This document shows positions 57,897 through 64,000 of a DNA stretch of 64,000 nt, one piece after another. The position numbers and the translations under genes were made by a program. The notes under the pieces are model-generated. The model had not been told where the DNA came from. It saw nothing but the letters and a program-made list of their open reading frames with translations, and made no database searches. Within the stretch, counting starts at the first letter, position 1. Each line of letters begins with the position of its first letter. This DNA comes from Rhodanobacter thiooxydans LCS2 (GTDB lineage Bacteria > Pseudomonadota > Gammaproteobacteria > Xanthomonadales > Rhodanobacteraceae): positions 80,314 to 144,313 of the forward strand of contig NZ_AJXW01000010.1 in NCBI RefSeq assembly GCF_000264375.1. Reading direction: 5' to 3'.

Positions 57897-58222
57897 TGAG
57901 CACCATCGACGTCAACAACCTGCTGTCCCAGATGCGCCAGATGAGCGCGCAGGTGCGTGCGCCGGAAACGGCGTTCAAGCCGGCGGCTGCCGCCGGGCAG
58001 GCGGATTTCTCCGACGTGCTCAGGCAGTCGCTTTCCTCCGTGGGCCGCAACCAGCTGGAAGCCGGCCGTATGGCGGCGAGTTTCGAGCGCGGCGATCCGG
58101 GTGCCGACCTCGGCCGCACCATGGTCGCGGTGCAGAAGGCCGACCTCTCGCTGCGCACGGTGGTCGAGGTGCGCAACAAGCTGGTCGATGCGTACAAGGA
58201 AATCATGAACATGCCGGTCTGA
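57897..58222 (+). CDS. fliE: Flagellar hook-basal body protein FliE
   Basis: The 108-residue protein has the FliE pattern: VNNLLSQMRQMSAQVRAPET, DFSDVLRQSLSSVGRNQLEA and the C-terminal MVAVQKADLSLRTVVEVRNK with LVDAYKEIMNMPV. It joins the MS ring to the rod. It is the first gene of the fliEFGHIJK operon. Confidence 0.96.
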
Positions 58223-58269
58223 CGCATACGCGTCGATCCGCTTCCGTCCCCTAGCCGAAGAGCAGCAGC

Positions 58270-59985
58270 ATGGCCGACAACGCCATCGCGACCACCGCCA
58301 ACAACGGTGCGCGCCTGGACCCCCTCAAGCAGATCGCCCGCAACCCGGCGACGCGGCAGCTGGTGCTGCTGGTGGCGGTGGCCGCGGCGGTGGCGCTGGG
58401 CGTGGCGGTGGTGCTGTGGTCGCGCGGCCCGAACTACGGTTTGCTCTACGCCGGCCTGGAGCAGAAGGACGCTTCGGCGATCACCCAGGAGTTGCAGGCG
58501 AACAACACGCCCTACCAGTTGAGCGGCGACGGGTCGTCGATCATGGCGCCGGCCGCCGACCTGGCCGCGCTGCGTCTGAAGCTGGCGGCGAAGGGCTTGC
58601 CACAGGGCAGCGCCAGCAGCAGCGCGCTGCCAGCTGCCGATTCGCCGTTCGGCATGAGCGATCTGGCCGAGCGTACGCGCTACCAGCAACTGCTGGAGGC
58701 GGATCTGGGCACCACCATCGGCGGGCTGCAATCGGTGCGCGCCGCACGCGTGCATCTGGCCTTGCCGAAGCCTTCCGCGTTCATTCGCGACAGCCGCGAA
58801 GCCAGCGCCTCGGTGCTGGTCACGCTGTACCCCGGTCGTCAGCTCGATGCCGGGCAGGTGGCGGCGATCGTGCACCTGGTCGCGGCCAGCGTGCCGAACC
58901 TGGAAGCGCGCCAGGTCTCCGTGATCGACCAGCAAGGCCAGTTGCTCACCGCCGACCCGGAAAGCCCGGGCGCGGTGGGCGACAACCGCCTGCGCATCGC
59001 CACGCGGATCGAGAACACCTACGCCCAGCGCATCGAGGAACTGTTGATGCCGCTGGTCGGCCCCGGTCGCGTGCATGCGCAGGTGCATGCCGACCTGGAC
59101 TTCAGCCGCACCGAGAAAGCCACCGAGACCTTCGGCCACGACCACCCGGCGCTGCGCAGCGAACAGACCAGCAGCGAGCAGCGCGGGGCCGGCGATGCCA
59201 CCGCGGGCGGCGTGCCCGGTGCGCTCAGCAACCAGCCGCCGATGACGGTCGCGCAACCCACCGCGGCGAAGCCCGACGCCGGCAAGGCCTCTGCTGCTAC
59301 AGCCACGGCGGTTACCGCCAGTCCGGGCGAGAGCTCCAGCAGCGCCACCCGCAACTACGAACTGGATCGCACCATCAGCCACGTCAGCGACCCCGCGGGA
59401 CGACTGGCGCGGCTGACCGTGGCGGTAGTGCTGGACAACAAGCTGGCCGTTGCCGGCAAAGCGGACAATCCGGACGACGCGGCCGGCGATGCGGCGGCGG
59501 CGCCCAAGAGCGTGCCGTTCAGCGCGCAGGAATTGCAGCACCTGACCGATCTGACCAAGAACGCGGTGGGCTTCGATGCCGCCCGCGGCGACAGCGTCAG
59601 CGTGGTCAACCAGGCGTTCCAGCATGGCCCGACGGTCGATGCCTTGCCCGAGACCCCGTTATGGGGCCGGCCCGGCGTGCTGGACCTGCTCAAGCAGGGC
59701 GCCGGCGTGCTGATCGCGCTGCTGGTGGTATTCGGCCTGCTGCGTCCGCTGCTGAAAGGGCTGCTGCGCGGCGAGACGGCAACGCGCGCGATGCCCTCGC
59801 CGATGCCGCAGATTTCGGTGCGCGTGGACGACGAGCTGGCGGCCAACGAACCGGCCCGTCTCGGCGGCGCCATGCCGACGCTTTCGTACGAGCAGCGTGT
59901 CGGCCAGGCCAGGCGGATGGTCGGCGAAAACTCCAAGCAGGTGGCGCAAGTGGTGAGGAACTGGGTGAGCGAAGATGGCAACTAA
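58270..59985 (+). CDS. fliF: MS-ring protein FliF
   Basis: The 571-residue protein has two membrane helices (about residues 33-52 and 475-495) and the ring-building motifs: YGLLYAGLEQKDASAITQEL, FGMSDLAERTRYQQLLEADL, AARVHLALPKPSAF and RNYELDRTISHVSDPAGRLA. The C-terminus VGENSKQVAQVVRNWVSEDG binds FliG. A loop around 300-345 is long and Ala/Thr-rich. It overlaps fliG by 11 bases. Confidence 0.97.
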   Translation: MADNAIATTANNGARLDPLKQIARNPATRQLVLLVAVAAAVALGVAVVLWSRGPNYGLLYAGLEQKDASAITQELQANNTPYQLSGDGSSIMAPAADLAALRLKLAAKGLPQGSASSSALPAADSPFGMSDLAERTRYQQLLEADLGTTIGGLQSVRAARVHLALPKPSAFIRDSREASASVLVTLYPGRQLDAGQVAAIVHLVAASVPNLEARQVSVIDQQGQLLTADPESPGAVGDNRLRIATRIENTYAQRIEELLMPLVGPGRVHAQVHADLDFSRTEKATETFGHDHPALRSEQTSSEQRGAGDATAGGVPGALSNQPPMTVAQPTAAKPDAGKASAATATAVTASPGESSSSATRNYELDRTISHVSDPAGRLARLTVAVVLDNKLAVAGKADNPDDAAGDAAAAPKSVPFSAQELQHLTDLTKNAVGFDAARGDSVSVVNQAFQHGPTVDALPETPLWGRPGVLDLLKQGAGVLIALLVVFGLLRPLLKGLLRGETATRAMPSPMPQISVRVDDELAANEPARLGGAMPTLSYEQRVGQARRMVGENSKQVAQVVRNWVSEDGN

Positions 59986-60991
59986 TCGTTCCGATGCGCC
60001 CGTCACCGGTGCGCAGCGCGCGGCAATCCTGCTGCTGACGCTGGGTGAGCAGGATGCCGCCGAAGTGCTCAAGCACTTGAGCGCGCGCGACGTGCAGGCG
60101 GTCGGCACCGCGATGGCGGGGCTCACCAGCGTCTCGCGCGAACACGTCGAGCACGCGCTGGCCCGGCTCAACCAGGACATGGGCCAGCAGACGTCGCTGG
60201 GCGTCGGCACCGAGGAGTACATCCGCAAGATCCTCACCAATGCGCTGGGCGAAACCAAGGCCGGCGGCCTGATCGACCGCATCCTGCTCGGGCGCAGCAG
60301 CAAGGGGCTGGAATCGCTCAAGTGGATGGAAAGCCGCGCCATCGCCGAGATGATCAACCAGGAGCACCCGCAGATCATTGCGCTGGTGCTGGCGCACCTG
60401 GAGCCCGACCAGGCCGCCGAGGTGATCGGCTACCTGCCGCCGCGCGTGCGTTCGGACGCGGTGATGCGCATCGCCACGCTCGACGGCGTGCAGCCGCATG
60501 CGCTGAACGAGCTGGACGAAATCATGGAGCGCCAGTTCTCCGGCAACACCAAGAAGCTCAAGTCCGCCAGCGTCGGCGGGCTGAAGGCCGCCGCCGACAT
60601 CCTCAACGCGATGGAAACCAGCCGCGAAACCGAGCTGATGGCGGCCATCCGCAGCCAGGACGATGCCTTGGGCGGGCGCATCGAGGACTTGATGTTCGTG
60701 TTCGAGGACCTTGCCGAGCTGGACGATCGCGGCATGCAGCTGCTGCTGCGCGAGGTGCCGTCGGGCACCCTGATCACGGCGCTCAAGGGCGCCGAGCCGG
60801 CGGTACGCGAGAAGATCTTCGCCAACATGTCCAAGCGCGCCGCCGACATGATGCGCGACGACCTCGAGGTGAAGGGGCCGGTGCGCCTGAGCGAAGTCGA
60901 TGCGGCGCAGAAGGAAGTGCTGGGCATTGCCCGCAAGCTCTCTGACGACGGCCAGCTCAGCCTCACCTCGGGCGGGGATGAATTCGTCTGA
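59975..60991 (+). CDS. fliG: Flagellar motor switch protein FliG
   Basis: The 338-residue protein has the N-terminal AAILLLTLGEQDAAEVLKHL, the EHPQ motif in MINQEHPQIIALVLAHLEP, and the C-terminal torque region with DIEDLMFVFEDLAELDDRGM-like EDLMFVFEDLAELDDRGMQ and FANMSKRAADMMRDDLEVKG. It is the rotor part that meets the stator. It ends in TGATG overlap with fliH. Confidence 0.98.
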   Translation: MATNRSDAPVTGAQRAAILLLTLGEQDAAEVLKHLSARDVQAVGTAMAGLTSVSREHVEHALARLNQDMGQQTSLGVGTEEYIRKILTNALGETKAGGLIDRILLGRSSKGLESLKWMESRAIAEMINQEHPQIIALVLAHLEPDQAAEVIGYLPPRVRSDAVMRIATLDGVQPHALNELDEIMERQFSGNTKKLKSASVGGLKAAADILNAMETSRETELMAAIRSQDDALGGRIEDLMFVFEDLAELDDRGMQLLLREVPSGTLITALKGAEPAVREKIFANMSKRAADMMRDDLEVKGPVRLSEVDAAQKEVLGIARKLSDDGQLSLTSGGDEFV

Positions 60992-61611
60992 TGGCCGCCA
61001 CCATCCACAACGTGGCGGCGGATTTCCAGCGCTGGGAGCTGCCGAACGTGGGCACCGGCCCGACCGCGTCGGCAGCTGCCAACGCACCGCCGCAGCCCAC
61101 CGTGCGCGAGCTGGCCGCGCTCGAGCAGCAGGCGCGCGAGGAAGGCTATGCGGCAGGCCACGCCGAAGGCGCCGCCGCGGCGCAGCAACAACTGCGCGAG
61201 CGCCTGGCCGAACTTGACGCACTGTACGACGCGGCCGCGCGCCCGCTGCAGCAGCTCGACGAGCAGACCGGGCAGGAGCTGGCGCGGCTGGCCATGATCG
61301 TGGCGCAGCGGGTGATCGCGCACGAACTGCAGCTGTTGCCCGCGCTCGTCATCCAGGCGGTGCGCCAGGCGGCCACCGCCCTGCCGGCGGCTACGCGTGA
61401 GTTGCGCGTGCACCTGCATCCCGACGACTTGGCCCTGCTGCGCGAATCGGGCGCAGCCGAAACGCACTGGCAGCTGCTGGCCGACGCAACACTCGCGCGC
61501 GGCGACTGCCGCCTGGAAAGCGAACGATCGCGGCTGGATGCGCGGGTGGAAACCCGCCTGGCCGCGATGATCGACGCCGTCCTCGGCGACAGCGCAGGAC
61601 CCGCCGAATGA
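60991..61611 (+). CDS. fliH: Flagellar export apparatus protein FliH
   Basis: The 206-residue protein has a coiled-coil middle (ELAALEQQAREEGYAAGHAE and LRERLAELDALYD) and the FliH C-terminal part MIVAQRVIAHELQLLPALVI with VHLHPDDLALLRESG. It regulates the ATPase FliI. The start overlaps the fliG stop; a REP pair follows before fliI. Confidence 0.92.
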   Translation: MAATIHNVAADFQRWELPNVGTGPTASAAANAPPQPTVRELAALEQQAREEGYAAGHAEGAAAAQQQLRERLAELDALYDAAARPLQQLDEQTGQELARLAMIVAQRVIAHELQLLPALVIQAVRQAATALPAATRELRVHLHPDDLALLRESGAAETHWQLLADATLARGDCRLESERSRLDARVETRLAAMIDAVLGDSAGPAE

Positions 61612-61628
61612 TCGCCGCGACCGCCCTT

Positions 61629-61734
61629 GTAGGAGCCCGCTGGCGGGCGATGCTTTTCTGGCCGGGATTCGGGATTCGGGGTTCGGGATTCGCAAGAGCG
61701 GAAGCAAGAGCATCGCCCGCCAGCGGGCTCCTAC
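61629..61734. repeat. REP pair between fliH and fliI
   Basis: GTAGGAGCCCGCTGGCGGGC (then GATGC) at 61629-61653 and its perfect reverse complement at 61710-61734 enclose a tract of three to four GGGATTC-like heptamers (61662-61692). The pair could fold into a large hairpin within the operon transcript. Confidence 0.88.
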
Positions 61735-61753
61735 AAAAGCGGTGGGGCGCTGA

Positions 61754-63121
61754 GTGAATACGGAGGCGTTCCTCGCGGCGCGGCAGGCGAACTGGCAACG
61801 CCAGCTCGCGCGGTTGGGCGCGCGCGCCCAGGCGGAGCGCACGCTGGTGGTGGAGGGCAGCCTGCGCCGCGTGGTCGGGCTGACCCTGGAGGCGGAAGGC
61901 TGCGAGGCCGCACTCGGCGCGCGTTGCCTGGTCGACACCGCCGACGGCGCCACGCTGGAGACCGAAGTGGTCGGCTTTGCCGACGAACGCCTGCTGCTGA
62001 TGCCGGTGGGCGACCTGCACGGCGTGCTGCCGAACGCGCGGGTGCGCCCATACGCGCGCAGCGGCGGCCTGCCGGTTGGCACCGGTCTGCTCGGCCGCGT
62101 GATCGGCGCCGATGGCGTGCCGCTGGATGGGCTGGGCGCGCTCGATTCGGACGAACACGCCGCGCTCAAGCGCGAGCCGATCAACCCGATGGCGCGCAAG
62201 CCGATCGACGCGCCGCTGGACGTCGGCGTGCGCGCGATCAACGCGCTGCTCACCGTCGGTCGCGGCCAGCGGCTGGGCCTGTTCGCCGGTTCCGGCGTGG
62301 GCAAGTCGACCCTGCTCGGCATGATGACCCGCTACACCAACGCCGACGTGGTGGTGGTCGGGCTGATCGGCGAGCGCGGCCGCGAGGTGAAGGAATTCGT
62401 CGAGCACACGCTGGGGCCGGAGGGCAGGGCGCGTGCGGTGATCGTCGCCGCGCCGGCCGACGCGCCGCCGCTCAAGCGCCTGCGCGGCGCGCAGTACGCC
62501 ACCGCGATCGCCGAATGGTTCCGCGACCGCGGCCAGCGCGTGCTGCTGCTGATGGATTCGCTGACCCGCTACGCCCAGGCGCAGCGCGAGATCGCGCTGG
62601 CGATCGGCGAGCCGCCGGCGACCAAGGGCTACCCGCCGTCGGTGTTCGCGATGATGCCGGCGCTGGTCGAGCGCGCCGGCAACGACGCCGACGGGCGCGG
62701 CTCGATCACCGCGTTCTACACCGTGCTGACCGAGGGTGACGACTACCGCCACGATCCGATCGCCGACGCCGCGCGCGCAATCCTGGACGGCCACGTCGTG
62801 CTGTCGCGCGACCTCGCCGAAGCCGGCCACTACCCGGCGATCGACATCGAGGCCTCGATCAGCCGCGTGATGCCGGCGGTGGTGAGCCGCGAGCACCTGC
62901 GCGCGGCGCAGCGCTTCCGTCAGGTCTATTCCGCCTATCGCCAGCAGCGCGACCTGATCGCGGTGGGTGCGTATCAGAAGGGCTCCGACCCGCAGGTCGA
63001 CCAGGCGATCGAGATGTGGCCGCAGCTGCGCGCGTTCCTGCAGCAGGAAGTCGATGAACCGATGACACTCGAAGCGGCGGCTGACAACCTCGACGCCCTC
63101 GCCGCGCAGGTGGCTGCATGA
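61754..63121 (+). CDS. fliI: Flagellum-specific ATPase FliI
   Basis: The 455-residue protein starts at GTG 61754 and has Walker A GSGVGKST near residues 179-186, [40 protein letters not shown] with Walker B, and [15 protein letters not shown]. It hydrolyses ATP at the cytoplasmic face to feed export. It overlaps fliJ by ATGA. Confidence 0.97.
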   Translation: MNTEAFLAARQANWQRQLARLGARAQAERTLVVEGSLRRVVGLTLEAEGCEAALGARCLVDTADGATLETEVVGFADERLLLMPVGDLHGVLPNARVRPYARSGGLPVGTGLLGRVIGADGVPLDGLGALDSDEHAALKREPINPMARKPIDAPLDVGVRAINALLTVGRGQRLGLFAGSGVGKSTLLGMMTRYTNADVVVVGLIGERGREVKEFVEHTLGPEGRARAVIVAAPADAPPLKRLRGAQYATAIAEWFRDRGQRVLLLMDSLTRYAQAQREIALAIGEPPATKGYPPSVFAMMPALVERAGNDADGRGSITAFYTVLTEGDDYRHDPIADAARAILDGHVVLSRDLAEAGHYPAIDIEASISRVMPAVVSREHLRAAQRFRQVYSAYRQQRDLIAVGAYQKGSDPQVDQAIEMWPQLRAFLQQEVDEPMTLEAAADNLDALAAQVAA

Positions 63122-63543
63122 ACTCGCGCGCGAAACAGCTGGAGCCTGCGGTGGAACAGGCCCGCCAGCGCAGCGAGGATGCGCTGGCGCAGCTGGCGGC
63201 GCAGCAGCAGTTGCTGGCCAGGGCCGAGCATCAGCTCGCCGAGCTGCAGCGCTACCGGCTGGAGTACGCGGCCGCCGGCGACGTGGCGCAGAGCGTGACG
63301 GCGCTGCTCAACCGGCAGCAATTCGTGGAGCGCATCGACCGCGCGATCGTGCAACAGCGGGCCGAGCTGGACCGCCAGCACCGCCAGTTGGCCCGGCTGC
63401 GCGAGCAATGGCGCCGCGCGCATGCGCGCGAGAGCGCGCTGGACAGCGTGGTCTTGCAGCACCGCGAGGAAGAGCGCCGGGCCGCCGATCGCCACGAGCA
63501 GGCCGAGCTCGACGAACGCATGCAATACCGGAGGCTGCGATGA
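63118..63543 (+). CDS. fliJ: Flagellar export protein FliJ
   Basis: The 141-residue product is a long coiled coil rich in Arg, Gln, Glu and Leu ([20 protein letters not shown], then [20 protein letters not shown]), as in FliJ. It links FliI to the export gate FlhA. It is coupled to fliI and to the small frame that follows. Confidence 0.9.
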   Translation: MNSRAKQLEPAVEQARQRSEDALAQLAAQQQLLARAEHQLAELQRYRLEYAAAGDVAQSVTALLNRQQFVERIDRAIVQQRAELDRQHRQLARLREQWRRAHARESALDSVVLQHREEERRAADRHEQAELDERMQYRRLR

Positions 63544-63638
63544 CCACCGAGCCCGCCCTGCCGTCGCCCGTATGGGGCGGCTGGCCGCACCACCGTTCGT
63601 CGTGCGCATCCCTTGCCGAAGGATGGTCCACGCCATGA
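63540..63638 (+). CDS. 32-residue micro-frame between fliJ and fliK
   Basis: The frame begins in ATGA overlap with the fliJ stop and ends in ATGA overlap with the fliK start. The product [20 protein letters not shown] (then SCASLAEGWSTP) has no known family. It may serve only to pass ribosomes from fliJ to fliK, or be chance. Confidence 0.3.
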   Translation: MTTEPALPSPVWGGWPHHRSSCASLAEGWSTP

Positions 63639-64000
63639 CTGTTGCCGCCCCCGCTGCACCCAGTGCCGCCAGCGCGGCCGCTCCGCGAGCCGGTGCCGCC
63701 GCCGAGCCGCGCGACGGCAACGCGACGCCGCCCGGCTTCGACAGCCAGCTGCACGCCGCGCGACAGCGGCATGAACCCGGCAGCACGAACGACACATCGA
63801 GTGGGCTGCAGGACGAGCGCCAGCCGACGTCGGCTGCGCGCTCGCCGCACGACCCGTCGGCCGATGCCGTGCCCGCGGCGAAGCCGGACGTCGCGGCTGC
63901 AGTGCCGGCACCCGCACCCGTGCAGGCGGAACTGGCGGACGTGACCGCAGCGGACGCATCGGCGCCACGACGCGAGCCGGGCGACGAGCCGGCGCCCGCC
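63635..64000 (+). CDS. fliK: Hook-length control protein FliK, 3' end missing
   Basis: The frame starts at ATG 63635 behind GAAGGA and runs to the window edge; 122 residues are visible. It is Ala/Pro-rich and disordered (MTVAAPAAPSAASAAAPRAG, then NATPPGFDSQLHAARQRHEP), as expected of the N-terminal half of FliK, which measures hook length. The conserved C-terminal substrate-switch domain lies outside the window, so identification rests on position after fliJ and composition. Confidence 0.7.
   Translation, partial: MTVAAPAAPSAASAAAPRAGAAAEPRDGNATPPGFDSQLHAARQRHEPGSTNDTSSGLQDERQPTSAARSPHDPSADAVPAAKPDVAAAVPAPAPVQAELADVTAADASAPRREPGDEPAPA

Overview
The window comes from a GC-rich gammaproteobacterium, most likely an order Xanthomonadales / family Rhodanobacteraceae-type organism. 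The reasons are the flagellar gene order (flgN-flgM-flgA, cheV, flgB to flgL, fliC, fliD, fliS, fliT, PilZ, fleQ, fliE to fliK), a sigma-54/FleQ-type flagellar hierarchy, and abundant Xanthomonas-like intergenic repeats. The genus is an inference; no rRNA gene is present.

Bases 1-17,300 are part of an exopolysaccharide locus tied to the XrtA/PEP-CTERM (exosortase) system. They hold the end of a family 2 glycosyltransferase, a polysaccharide pyruvyl transferase-like gene, an asparagine-synthase-like gene, an acyltransferase with an SGNH domain, a secreted RIFT-barrel-like protein, a phosphatidylserine decarboxylase homologue with a small membrane protein, and the regulatory and accessory operon prsK-prsR-prsT (minus strand), preceded by a UDP-GlcNAc 2-epimerase gene. 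The exosortase itself is not in the window and probably lies to the left.

Bases 17,400-25,500 are an accessory region: a ThiF-like adenylyltransferase, a nitroreductase-like protein, a FeeM-like N-acyltransferase and three secreted proteins ending in VPEP sorting signals. All three VPEP genes have a -24/-12 (sigma-54) promoter. Exactly 64 bases upstream of each lies a shared 17-base box (GTCGRA-N4-YTTACA), which I propose as the PrsR binding site. A fourth, apparently orphan copy lies at 19,686-19,781. A 45-base copy of the 3' end of tRNA-Phe, together with a broken IS3-type orfA, shows that the third VPEP gene sits in a small segment bounded by tRNA-derived direct repeats.

Bases 25,500-36,500 are mostly housekeeping genes: yggX, mutY, an AsmA-like gene, ftsY, rsmD, coaD, a lipoprotein gene, a YfhL-type ferredoxin, ggt, a metallo-beta-lactamase-fold hydrolase, a TMEM43-like protein and an EAL/HDOD signalling protein.

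Bases 36,600-64,000 are flagellar and chemotaxis genes, ending inside fliK. Sigma-54 promoters are visible before flgB, fleQ and fliE, and sigma-28 promoters before flgM, fliC, cheV and a soluble chemoreceptor gene. REP-type repeats punctuate this cluster; one has been inserted in frame inside the signal-peptide region of flgI.
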